The position numbers and the translations under genes are program-made. Of a DNA stretch of 64,000 nucleotides, positions 1 to 10,027 are shown one piece after another. The notes beneath the pieces are model-generated. The model did not search any database and was not told where the DNA came from. It worked only from the letters and a program-made list of their open reading frames with translations. The DNA lies in contig NC_134034.1 in the NCBI RefSeq assembly GCF_964204645.1, positions 1,052,001-1,116,000 on the forward strand, given 5' to 3'. The DNA is from Tubulanus polymorphus (taxonomy: Eukaryota; Nemertea; Palaeonemertea; Tubulaniformes; Tubulanidae). Each line of letters begins with the position of its first letter. Position 1 is the stretch's first letter.

Positions 1-100
1 AACAGTTAAATAATCTTCTGCTTTCCGTCTCGGGGAAGAACATCTGGACAGTAATTAAGAGGTTTGTTTGAATTAACCGTTCCATTTTTCGTTTGTTCAT

Positions 101-256
101 AGAGGGGATAGCGCGAACGCAGTCCCCCACTACCAGAAATTGTACACCCGAGTCTCCCACATTTGGGGAGATCGTATGGGTCAACCAGTCTTTGTGCAAT
201 GACAGGCCTCGCCATAGAGGCACCGCCTTCCAGATCACGGTGGACCTCTGTGCCAG
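101..256 (+). CDS. Candidate internal exon of an unidentified gene
   Basis: A pyrimidine-rich acceptor (TTTTTCGTTTGTTCATAG) precedes position 101 and a consensus donor, CAG|GTAAGT, follows position 256. The 156 nt between them are open in one frame (phase 2 in and out), encoding about 51 residues that include ESPTFGEIVWVNQSL. I do not recognise the family. No partner exon was found in the next 3 kb, so it may belong to a gene running in from the left, or be chance. The reverse strand is also open over 6-215, which weakens the call. Confidence 0.25.
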
Positions 257-828
257 GTAAGTATGCTTACGTAATGTCCGCCATTTTATATATACGACTG
301 ACCCGGATATTATCTGACCGGTGTTTAAATTATATCATAAATATATCAATATTAACATTGATCTGACTATTTTCCTTATAGTATACACTTGGCAAATTTA
401 AAAAGTATTTTTAAGTGTTTGATCAGAAATATCGAATCGATGTTTTCATTGTACAGCGATACCCGGTATTTAGATAGAAAGAATACACAGTTGCTGATTA
501 TCAATATTGACGCTACGTGGCGCCACTGACTAGTCAAAAGTCGCAAGTATCCGGCTCGAACCTGATGCGAAAAAGATTTACCAATAGACCATTTCACACC
601 AATAAGCTTTTTTCTGCCCGCCTAGACAGCAGCTTGACAGGTGTAAAGTTACCCGAGTTAGCATTAGCCTAAATACCTAACCCATAAACCTCCGTCGTAT
701 CTAAGTTAATTGTGGGGCAACTTTTCATACCTGGGTATATCAAACAGCCCTATGTGGCTCAGTGGGATATGTATATGTTGTCGCATTCACGGTCTGTACC
801 GCCGAGTGACTAGCGGGTCCCTGCAGTC
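257..828. other. Non-coding stretch, nothing recognised
   Basis: AT-rich sequence with many stops in all frames. I see no array, RNA gene or recognisable transposon terminus. The short reverse-strand ORF at 376-597 has no family resemblance and no splice context. Confidence 0.5.
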
Positions 829-1185
829 TTAAGCCTAGCACACATCGACACTGCGATTGGAGACAACTAGTTGCTACCGAACGATTACCCCGCGCACATC
901 GAAATCTAGTTACAACCGGTCAGTTGCAGCAACTGCATGGCGCGTGTCGATCGTCGAGATCCAGAGCGCGCACATCGACGGATATGACTGCGATTGAGTA
1001 CAACAAGTTGCTCAAAAGTAGAACATGGGCAACTGGCTGGAACTGGAGATAGATCGACGCTTACCAATCGTAAGCTCGCTCACATTCGAGCAACTGATCG
1101 TATCCAGCCAGTTCCTCTCATGCGCCGAAAACTGCCTTGCAACTAGTTGTCTCCAATCGCACTGTCGATGTGCGCTAGGCTTTAA
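829..1185. mobile_element. Fold-back MITE with ~46-bp terminal inverted repeats
   Basis: The left end (829-874, TTAAGCCTAGCACACATCGA...) is the near-perfect reverse complement of the right end (1139-1185, ...TCGATGTGCGCTAGGCTTTAA), with only a few mismatches over ~46 bp. Both ends carry TTAA/TTTAA at the boundary. The interior is short, has no transposase ORF, and repeats fragments such as GCGCACATCGA. This is the architecture of a non-autonomous cut-and-paste element. The superfamily is not certain; TTAA ends would fit piggyBac-type targets. Confidence 0.7.
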
Positions 1186-1528
1186 ATTGCTGCTGGCTGC
1201 TTACAGTGTGGGGCCATGTTCCCATCGTTAGGTCAAAAAGACAATCCAATATCGATTAGTCTTGTGGGAAACCAAGAACCGAATAACATAAGAGAAAAAC
1301 GCTTTTATTTAAAATCGATATTTACTGTAATTATTTCCAGTATTTGCATAAATTCTACATCTTTTCCGTCAGATGATATTTTATACAATTAGAAACGTCT
1401 TTAATAAATACAACGCACAGTACATATACAAACATACTCATATTTTACAAGAAATGTCAAACTTTTTACAATAATGTGGCTTTTTGGTATGAAAAAGAAA
1501 TCCCTCCTTATAATACCATATACAGTAA
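1186..1528. other. Non-coding AT-rich stretch
   Basis: No gene, array or transposon end seen. It lies between the fold-back element and the first copies of the ~79-nt repeat family. Confidence 0.5.
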
Positions 1529-1945
1529 TTTGATGATGTCATAAAGACGATCTACGTAAGCAGCCATCTTTTCTAGGTTGTGAATAACAAGACGATTTGA
1601 TGATGTCATAGGGAGATCATCTTTTCTGGGTTTTATTTTGACGGTTGGTGAAAAACAAGATGATTTGATGATGTCATAGGGGGATTTATTGAGGAGTCAT
1701 CTTTTCGAGGTTTTATTTCAGACGGTTGGTGAAAAACAAGATGATTTGATGATGTCATAGGGGGATTTATTGAGGAAGTCATCTTTTCAAGGTTTCATTT
1801 CAGACTGTTGGTGAATAACAAGATGATTTGATGATGTCATAGGGGGATTTTTGGAGTCGACTTTCATTTCGAGGAAGGTCTAGAGAAACTTTTCGAGCGG
1901 TCGATTTGATGATGTCATAGGGGGATCTATGGAGACGGCCATGCT
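1529..1945 (+). repeat. Array of the dispersed ~79-nt family (GATGATGTCATAGGGGGAT), ~6 units
   Basis: Units begin TTTGATGATGTCATAGGGGGATT and recur about every 65-85 nt (near 1530, 1597, 1658, 1743, 1827, 1903), with a diverged tail containing CATCTTTTC. It is the same family that fills introns of CCDC47, RETREG, RPL37A and RIF1. Here it lies downstream of the CCDC47 stop, perhaps in an intron of the candidate gene whose first exon is at 2712-2828. Confidence 0.8.
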
Positions 1946-2085
1946 TGAGAGGATGACTAGAAAATTTAAATATCGATGAGATAAGGCAACACTTATTACA
2001 AAATACAAATATGAAACGGAGTGAAGAAAAAAGTAGAAAGTGTGCACGGCGCGAAATGAGCCAACTAATACCGCCTGCTTAGAGC

Positions 2086-2697
2086 AGACGGAACCTGGTC
2101 ATAGTCTGCCACTCGCTGTTGACAGACGGAACCTGGTCATAGTCTGCCACTCGCTGGTGACAGACGGAACCTGGTCATAGTCTGCCACTCGCTGGTGACA
2201 GACGGAACCTGGTCATAGTCTGCCACTCGCTGGTGACAGACGGAACCTGGTCATAGTCTGCCACTCGCTGGTGACAGACGGAACCTGGTCATAGTCTGCC
2301 ACTCGCTGGTGACAGACGGAACCTGGTCATAGTCTGCCACTCGCTGGTGACAGACGGAACCTGGTCATAGTCTGCCACTCGCTGGTGACAGACGGAACCT
2401 GGTCATAGTCTGCCACTCGCTGGTGATAGACGGAACCTGGTCATAGTCTGCCACTCGCTGGTGACAGACGGAACCTGGACATAGTCTGCCACTCGCTGGT
2501 GACAGACGGAACCTGGACATAGTCTGCCACTCGCTGGTGACAGACGGAACCTGGTCATAGTCTGCCACTCGCTGGTGACAGACGGAACCTGGTCATAGTC
2601 TGCCACTCGCTGGTGACAGACGGAACCTGGTCATAGTCTGCCACTCGCTGGTGACAGACGGAACCTGGTCATAGTCTGCCACTCGCTGGTGACAGAC
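2086..2697. repeat. 38-bp tandem repeat, ~16 copies
   Basis: The unit begins CGGAACCTGGTCATAGTCTG and continues CCACTCGCTGGTGACAGA. It repeats head-to-tail almost without divergence, with a few T-to-A changes near 2480-2520. Near identity suggests recent amplification. The array lies directly downstream of a consensus donor on the minus strand (see 2712-2828). The long ORFs reading through it are translated repeat, not genes. Confidence 0.95.
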
Positions 2698-2711
2698 GAC
2701 CATCTACTCAC

Positions 2712-2828
2712 TTGCCCCTCCTGCTTCTCGAACAGCAGCAGATGATGAAGTGCGTCTGTGAAGAGCGGGAAATAATGAAATTTGAAAACACAACAAAAAT
2801 CCGAGTGAGAAGAATCAATGGACGCCAT
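2712..2828 (-). CDS. Candidate first coding exon of an unidentified minus-strand gene
   Basis: On the minus strand an ATG in good context (AGCATGG) opens 39 codons beginning MASIDSSHSD and ending FEKQEGQ. They end exactly at a consensus donor, CAA|GTGAGT. The 38-bp array would then lie in the first intron. No second exon could be recognised to the left. A shorter internal exon starting after TCTTCACAG is an alternative reading. Family not recognised. Confidence 0.3.
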
Positions 2829-3296
2829 GCTCTTTCGGTGAAATGCTTAACAATTTCAATATTCAACAGCCTTCAGTGAACAGATACACAACTATCAATG
2901 GAACTTGCTTGGAACTGAACGCAATAATAGAACTTGCCATAAGAATTGGGCCAGTTTTTTTTGGCTGAAGATTTGTCTAGGGTAGAGATACATTTACATA
3001 TATGTATAAAACAAGAATCGTCTTCAAAACTTCTAAAATTAACTTAATTCCGTCTACAGACGGACGGACTAAAAGTGAACGCAATAGCCAGCTGGGACTA
3101 AAGTCCCAAGAGGGTAAAAAAGATACCACAGTGTTTTTTATGTTTTTCGGAGGTCCCCACCACCGATATCTATGTATATAAGTGTTGACTTAGGTGGAGT
3201 GGAGTGGATCCAGCTTGCAGGAGGTTGACGTCTGCTATGCTGTAGGGGGGTAGAGGTATTCGCGCACGTGTATGCTGTGGTCGTGTGGTGGGTGTT

Positions 3297-3302
3297 TTTA
3301 TT
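3297..3302 (-). promoter_or_regulatory. Possible polyadenylation signal of CCDC47
   Basis: AATAAA on the minus strand, 18 nt downstream of the CCDC47 stop codon. This would give a very short 3' UTR. Other downstream signals could be used instead. Confidence 0.35.
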
Positions 3303-3320
3303 TTCGCGAGTATGAAATTT

Positions 3321-6300
3321 TTACATGGCTTTCATTTTCATCATTTTCATGCGCGGTTGTTTACGTTTCATCTCTCTCCTGTTCTCGCGATCCTCCCACT
3401 TCCTCTGTTTGTCCGGATCTTCTTCGTTCATCATTTTCTCTTTCTCCGAACGTTTCTTCTCTTCACGTCGAGCCTGTGCTGCCTCCTGGCGGGTAGAATG
3501 CGTAGCTTTCAGGTAGGATTCCTCGATCTTCTGTCGGTTCCTCTCGGCTCTCTGTTTAGCCTGTAAAATATCAAAAATTTCATAGGGGGATTTATGGAGG
3601 CAGACATCTTTTCTAGAAGTGTCTATAGATCAAATCACTAGTAGACAATTTGATGATGTCATAGAGGGATTCATGGAGGCAGACATCTTTTCTAGAAGTG
3701 CCTATAGATCAAATCACTAGTAGACAATTTGATGATGTCATAGGGGGATTCATGGAGGCAGACATCTTTTCTAGAAGTGTCTTTAGATCAAATCACTAGT
3801 AGACAATTTGATGATGTCATAGAGGGATTCATGGAGGCAGACATCTTTTCTAGAAGTGTCTATAGATCAAATCACTAGTAGACAATTTGATGATGTCATA
3901 GGGGGATTCATGGAGGCAGACATCTTTTCTAGAAGTGTCTTTAGATCAAATCACTAGTAGACAATTTGATGATGTCATAGGGGGATTCATTGAGGTAGAC
4001 ATCTTTTCTAGATGTGTCCAAACCACTAAAATTATTAGTAGGCAATTTGATGATGTCATAGGGGGATATGTGGAGATGGAAATCTTTTCTGGAATCTTTA
4101 GATCAAAGGACAAGTTTGTAATTTGATGATGTCATAGGGGGATTTATAACGGCAGACATGTTCACGTACCTCTTTCGTCAGCTTAATACGACGCACTTTA
4201 TCCATACAGTGAAACACTAATTTCAGGAACGGCTTCATCTCCTCCATGTCCTTCACGTTAGTGTTACCCTTCTTCGGAATGTTGAAACAGAACTGGAGCA
4301 CTTTCTCGACTTCGGGCATTTTCGTCGGAGCGCCGGAGTCGTCCGTCTGCTTCGGGCCGGAGAACTGATCGGAGATGTGAATGTATTCGACGATTCCTTC
4401 GAATTTATTCAAAACGGCGCAAACCTGAAAAATACAAAAACAAAGTCATAGTGAATCTCAGCAATCCAGGCCCGTGTCCAGATCCGTAATCCCAATCGTC
4501 TCATTATCGGCATTATCTCGGCGAGTTCGGCCACTGGTGAAATATCGGTCATATGCACCAAATTATCGAGCGCCAAAATCAGCACGTGGATCGACGAGAA
4601 CGCGTACCACGCCAAAAAATAAAATCAGACGCCTCTAAAAATTGCTTCAAATAATATCATCCAAAATTTGAGGCCTAATTTTTGTTTGAATAAAAGATTT
4701 CATTCAATAGATTCAAATTGAGCGGTTTCTTTTTGTCCGTGTTTTAGTAAGGACTCGATTGTATGTGGAAGGACGTATGTTTTTTAGGAAGGACTCTCAG
4801 AACTCAGGCCTCGTGGGAAGGATCCTGTTTTTGGAAGGACTCGGCGTTTTTGAAAGGAATATTAGGAAGGATTCTTGTAAGAAGAAAGGACTCAACATTT
4901 CAAGAAGGACTCAGTGTAATAGGCCGGACTCTCTTACCGTGGTGTCAAGTATAGCGGGAGTCACCTCCGGAATTTCAGCCATAATGTGATAACTCGAGGA
5001 CGACAATCCGTACTTCTCCGAATTCTTCTTGATATCCGGACAGAACAGACTCTGAAAATATAAACCAGCGAATTTTACAGGTTGCAGCCACTTTTATTTG
5101 ACTCGGGCGTAAGTTAAGTTGTTATTTCCCCCTGACTTAATCTCCTAGAAACAATAGACAGAAACCATTTCGTTTTACGCAAGATCCCGCAATCTCAACG
5201 AATTTTCCCAACTTTTAACCCTTTCAGTGCGTCTACACCGCAGTTCGGTGTACGAATCGGTGATGGATTTTGCTAGTACACCGCAATGCGGTGTATGGAT
5301 TTAATTAGTAATTACTTATTATCTCTCTTGAAAGATGGCAGCACCTGTCAAACATAGTGAAATATTAGTAACTAACGATACACCGCACCCCGGTGTAGAC
5401 GCACTATAGTGGTATTCCTGTTATTCGACACACTAGGGTGGAATTTTTCAGAATTTTCAAATTATCTTCAGCACTATAGAGTATTAATTAGCCAGCCCTG
5501 AAAGGGTTAAGCACTTTTATAAAATTCCCTGACTTCGTTAAAATACAAAAGAAAATTTCTTAAGACTTTTCCTTGATTTCCAGGTATGTGGCGTCAACTC
5601 TGTTTTCTGAATTCAATATTCTATTTCCCCGACTTTCCCCTTGATTTTAAGCCTTTTTATTAAACTTCCTAAGCTTTCCCTCATTTCCGATATGTAGCCA
5701 CTCTGATTTACAAGCTGGTGGAACTGTCAATCGACTGGTCCGTTTTAATCATCGTCGTCTAAAGATACTTTACTTACAAGATCGTTCATCTCTTTCTGAA
5801 GTTTGGCGGCCATCTTTTTCTGAGCGAGACACATGACGAACGTGTCCATATCGGTGGCGTCCATTGTTACCTTTATCATCTATAAACAACAATATACACA
5901 TTATATCGTTTTCTCGCGAAGGGAGAGACGGGAAGAAGGGAAGAAGTTGAAGAGGGGAGGGATAGGGGGAACAGAGTCAGGCAAGGGGACAGAGAGGAGG
6001 GAGAAGGGGACTGAGGATACTGAGGAAGGAGAGAGGAGGTATAGGAAAAAGAGATGTAGGGAAAGAAACAAAAAGAAGGGAGATTGATAGAGAGACAAGG
6101 AGAAGAGGAAGACAGGGAGAGGAGAGTGTGGGGAGTGAGATAAGAGGACAATGAGGAGACAAGGGGAGTGAGAGGATGAGAGAAATGAGGGGAAAGAGAG
6201 GGAGAGATACAAGGAGAGAGAGGAAAGAGTAAGTGGGAAAGAAGAGGAGAATAATGGGAGAAGGTTCTACAGGGAGAGAAGAAAGAATAGGGAGGGAGAA

Positions 6301-8911
6301 AGGTGGCGAGGCAAGGAGAGGAGAGTGAGAGGAAGAGAGAGAGACAATGAGAGAAAAATGAGAGACAGAGACAAGGAGAGGGAAGTGAGAGGGACAGAGA
6401 GATAAGGAGAGAGGAGTAAGAGAGAGAGAGAGAGCAGAGAGAGACAAGGAGAGGAGAGTGAGAGACAGAGACAAGGAGAGGGAAGTCTGAGACAAGGAGA
6501 GGAGAGAGAGAGACAGAGACAAGGAGAGGAGAGAGAGATAAGGAGAGAGGAGTAAGAGAGAGAGAGAGAGAGGATGAGAGACTGAAGTGAGAAGTCGATG
6601 ATAAACTTACAATTTGATCAGAAACAGGTTTCATCATACGAGCGATTGTATTAACGAGATCTTGTCGTTTGAGCAGACGCAACTCGACTAACATTCCCTC
6701 GCAGCAGACGCGACCGCTGCACCATAGAGTGTAAACATTCTCTGATTCTTTCATTAAAACGCCGGACGTCACCTCTTTAGCCTGTCCGTCATCACCTACA
6801 CGTGTAGAAACCACAGATAGAGAAACAAACGTTAACTAAACACTACCCGGAGCCAACCACTGGAGTATGGGCTGATTTGATGTTCACGGAGCCACCCATC
6901 AAGGGTTGATTTAGACTTGTCTTGTTTTATATATTTAAAGAGCCACCCACTTCAGGAAAGGATGTTTCCCAATGCCACCGATTGTATATGGTATTCTTGG
7001 AGCCACCCACAAGAGAAAGGGCCATTTCAAAATTAATTTGATGTTCTGGGAGCCACCCACTAAAGAAATGAATTTTTGCAAATGTCGCCAATTGTATACA
7101 TTATTCTTGGAGCCACCCACAAGAGAGAGAAATATCTGAAAATGTAGTGAGTTGGACATTCTCGGAGCCGAGAAAACACTCGTAGTTTCGCAAAAATTTA
7201 ACATACCCACGATATGGAAATTAGCCTCTAACAGCTCTTTATGCGCCGACATCCAGGCCTGCGCGAGTTTCTGGTTTTTAGCTTTACCGGCGAGAAAATT
7301 GAGGAAATAAACGGCTAAACCTCCGAGCATCATCATCTCCAGATAAAAACTGTCCCAGTTTGTGCGTAAATGCAGCGGCACCTGAAACACATATACAAGA
7401 TAACACCATTTTCAAATCTTCCTCGATATAAGGAGAAAATTTCATATTTCGAGGAAGCGTCTGCATCAATTTCATATATATCGCAATTACTGTAGTCGCT
7501 TCTGAATCGCTACAGTTTATCTCGTTAAACCGTTAATTCGGTGGTTTTGTAAGTAAACTCTTATCATTGACACTACCTAGAGTAGACTGAACGCACCTAG
7601 ACTCTATTTCTAATCCAGTAACTGCAATGGGGTGAAAACATGCCGGCCCTGAATCTACTGATTTAGGCGTATTTTACTGTACAAAACAAGACAAAAATTT
7701 CTAATTGCATATTTCGCAAAATTGAAGGAGTTTTAAAGGAGTTTGAAGAAGATTCAAGCATCTTTGAAATCATTTAATTTTATGAGTAGTCAATGAGTCG
7801 TAGGAACCCTATTTTCGCTGAATGACAAATAAACTCTTCCCCTCGTTTCGATACTAACCTTCGTTATTTTGAGGTCCGGTATTTTTTCCTGTCCCCCTTT
7901 CCCGATTTTACTGGTTTTACTTTCTTTATCGAAGCCTTCGAATTCTTCTTCGTCGTTGAAATGGTCAAATTCATCTTCTTCATTCTAAAGTGACGAAATA
8001 GTGTCATTTTTACCTCATAGATGGCGAATTGGTCAACTAGTGTTGCTTTCTAGCGAGTACCGGTAAGCATAATCAGATCTTAAGCCCAGGGGCCAGTTGC
8101 AAAGTCATGTCTTAGACTTGAGACCAGTCTAAGACCAACTTAGTTCCATAGCCTATATAACAACTTAAGACCAGTCTTAAGACCAGATTTTAGAGCAATT
8201 TTGGACATAAGTCACGACTGTGCAACTGGCCCTTGCAGCCCAGTCAAAGGAAAGACGACTTAAGATAAGACCAGGTTAAGGTCATTTTGGTCCAGTTCCA
8301 CAGTTGAGACTGAACAATTTCAGCCAATCCAACAATTTTACACGAGTCTAAGTTATTTCTGGACCCAGATCAGGCTAAAACTCAATATTTCTTCCGTTAA
8401 TTTAAAATTCGAATCAAACTTACTTCAACTGTTGCCTCGTCCTCGTCTGTTGTCGCAGAATCAACTGTTTTTCCGGCAGACGGTTTTATTTTCGGCTGCG
8501 TCTGCTGCTCGTCGTCGCCGGCGGCGGCAGACGGACTTTCGCTTCCCGATTTCTTTTCCGTTTTCTGAGCAGACGGCGCAGGTTTCTTAACGACTTCATC
8601 TGAAATTGATCAAAAATACTAAATTTTCCGTCCGCACAAAATCTCATAGTTTTGATTAGATTTGAGTCTGGTTATTTGAGCCCGGACCGCGGCCTCCCAA
8701 ATTTCCTTGATCCACTCCTCTGAGCTAGTTTTTGAAAGCCCCCTAAATTTGATATATTCAAATTCTGGATCTCTCTCTCCCTTTTACCTTCATCGAAATC
8801 TTCAAATTCAGCGAACTCATTGTCTTCGACTTCTGCCTCGTGCGCGCTGGTTACCATAGTTACCTTGACCAGCAAGGCCAACGCGATGACTACGAGATAA
8901 AGATGTTTCAT
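3321..8911 (-). CDS. CCDC47: CCDC47, ER-membrane PAT-complex subunit
   Basis: Nine minus-strand coding exons: 8788-8911, 8424-8599, 7859-7984, 7207-7381, 6611-6795, 5778-5879, 4938-5051, 4170-4424, 3321-3560. They sum to 1497 nt (498 codons plus stop; human is 483) with GT-AG borders and consistent phases. The protein starts with a signal peptide ([17 protein letters not shown]) followed by acidic stretches ([15 protein letters not shown]). A single membrane segment follows ([15 protein letters not shown], about residue 150). Next come family blocks [42 protein letters not shown] and ISDQFSGPK. The C-terminal coiled coil is very basic ([19 protein letters not shown]) and ends MKMMKMKAM. In animals CCDC47 sits at the ER translocon with Asterix/WDR83OS and helps insert multipass proteins; it also affects ER calcium. 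Exon identification is by my recall of the human protein. A 5'-UTR intron is likely, with an acceptor just above 8920. Confidence 0.96.
3561..4169 (-). repeat. CCDC47 intron 8 made of the ~79-nt repeat family
   Basis: The whole intron is about 7 tandem units of the dispersed family. On the gene's strand each reads CATAAATCCCCCTATGACATCATC. The first unit starts about 15 nt after the donor (GAG|GTACGTGAACATG). The last unit ends about 20 nt before the acceptor (GATATTTTACAG). Unit spacing is ~79 nt and the units are very similar to each other. Confidence 0.9.
4740..4935. repeat. Imperfect GGAAGGACTC repeats in CCDC47 intron 7
   Basis: The decamer-like word GGAAGGACTC or GAAGGACTC recurs about nine times at irregular 20-25 nt spacing, next to the donor of exon 7. 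Confidence 0.65.
5215..5510. mobile_element. piggyBac-type MITE (TTAA target), 296 bp
   Basis: The element is bounded by TTAACCCTTTCAG on the left and CTGAAAGGGTTAA on the right, a perfect 13-bp inverted repeat that includes the TTAA target. It contains internal imperfect palindromes built on CACCGCA.TGCGGTGT and no ORF. A close full-length copy lies at 58285-58579; partial relatives lie at 42915-43178 and 14391-15412. TTAA targets with CCC-starting ends are typical of piggyBac-related elements. It sits in CCDC47 intron 6. Confidence 0.85.
5905..6590. repeat. ~680-bp polypurine tract (GA-rich on plus strand)
   Basis: CCDC47 intron 5 is almost purely G and A on the plus strand (GAGAGAGGA, AGACAAGGAGAG and similar), so the transcribed gene strand is polypyrimidine. 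The long serine/leucine-rich ORFs here are translated low complexity. Such tracts can form triplex (H-DNA) structures. Confidence 0.85.
6845..7170 (-). repeat. GTGGGTGGCTCC repeat family in CCDC47 intron 4
   Basis: About seven degenerate units sharing GTGGGTGGCTCC(A/C)AGAAT on the gene's strand (GAGCCACCCAC on plus), spaced 40-60 nt. The same word occurs in sense orientation in RIF1 intron 20 (47640-47960). Confidence 0.7.
7382..8423. other. CCDC47 introns 2-3, mostly unremarkable
   Basis: Apart from exon 3 (7859-7984), this holds AT-rich intron sequence and, at 8080-8330, a degenerate dispersed word set (GGCCAGTTGCAAAGTC, TTAGACTTGAGACCAGTC). That set recurs at 39720-39940 and near 42650 and may be the seed of the 20-bp arrays. 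Confidence 0.5.
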
Positions 8912-10027
8912 TTTCTGCTACTGAAATGAGAATCGTTATTATGAAAAAGTAGAAATTTGCAGAATGAAACAGCCACCAGGCAGCTATGTTAGATATCAAT
9001 CATCCAAAATGGCCACCAGGCAGCCATGTTATATTTCAATTATCCAAAATGGCCACCAGGCAGCCATGTCCGTCCGATGGACGTTTGCTTGCGGGTACTG
9101 TGCTAGTAGTAGTGACAATGCAAGTCACTGGGGCTCGTCACAATAGCCGGGGGTCCAAAATCAAAGATTGAACCCAGTATCCTACGTACCACCTATAGAA
9201 AAAGATTAGGTGGTACATGACATAGGATGCTGGGTCTGGGTGTGGGCAGGTGGGTCCAATCCATGACGAGCCCCTGTGACTGTGTGTGATACAAGTGCTT
9301 ACTAAAAGAGTAACCTCGTTCAAATTCAAATACAGACTAAAATATTCCCAGGGGTCATCGAAAACCTTATGGACTCGAAAAGGGACATTTAACTGCGTGT
9401 GTAGAAGGCAACAAAGCTTGATTTTCATTCATGAATTGAATTGATCGATTTCCACACAGGCGAGGAAGCCTCCCTTCTTTCTCCGTCTATCCCTCTGCCA
9501 GGGAGGTTTCGATCTAAATGCGGCGGGTCAAGTATTTTCGTAAATGAAAAGATTAGTTTTGGGTGCGTTCTAAATTACTGATCAGAGGTAAAAATAGCGT
9601 AAAACAAACCTGTAACTGCTACAGTCCACGTACCGGTACTGGTGAATGGGTTAATTTACTACACGATCGATAGACGGCGATACCGTCGATTGTTGGATAA
9701 ACTTCGGACACTGGACTCGAATCGGAGAGAGATTCGAGTCCGGCGGCCAGAAATTAGGGAACACTGGGGTTTTTCCCAATTAAAATCATGCCATATTATA
9801 TTGAAGATTTGGTTCACGTTTAAGAACTTTCGAGCGAATCTGACGATTCAAAAGTACTGAAAGATGAAAAATCAAAGGATAAATAAAGAATATTTTTATT
9901 CGTATCAAAAATCAGAGTCGTATTGTGCTGCCCTCTGTCAAGGACTCCTCACCCATAATGACGTCATATCTAAACAAAAATCAGTAATACTGTGTTTTGA
10001 CTTTTCGAACGTAAATATCAACGTAAA
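8912..10027. promoter_or_regulatory. Divergent intergenic region between CCDC47 and RETREG
   Basis: The two start codons face away from each other across 1.1 kb, so this region must hold both promoters. It includes the CCDC47 5'-UTR acceptor at 8921-8922 and three ~42-bp units (8968-9075, AATGGCCACCAGGCAGCCAT). The 72-codon ORF at 9642 has no supporting feature. No TATA box stands out. Confidence 0.5.
8968..9075. repeat. ~42-bp repeat, 2.5-3 copies
   Basis: The unit contains CAAAATGGCCACCAGGCAGC followed by CATGTTA.ATTTCAATTATC. Copies are well conserved. It lies just upstream of the CCDC47 5' UTR. Confidence 0.75.

Noticed and set aside
2086-2697. CRISPR-like regular repeats
   Set aside because: The repeats are contiguous 38-bp units with no unique spacers, in a eukaryotic intron context. 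This is a minisatellite.
3935-4126. ORF reading through the CCDC47 intron array
   Set aside because: Translation of the ~79-nt repeat family.
4409-4615. Reverse ORF ([14 protein letters not shown]...) between CCDC47 exons 7 and 8
   Set aside because: Joining exon 7 directly to exon 8 restores the family sequence and phase. This ORF would insert unrelated residues.
5876-6814. 312-codon reverse ORF rich in Ser and Leu
   Set aside because: It is CCDC47 exon 5 running into the polypyrimidine intron. The real exon ends at a donor at 6609-6610.
9642-9860. 72-codon ORF upstream of RETREG
   Set aside because: Arg-rich, no conserved feature; lies in the divergent promoter region.
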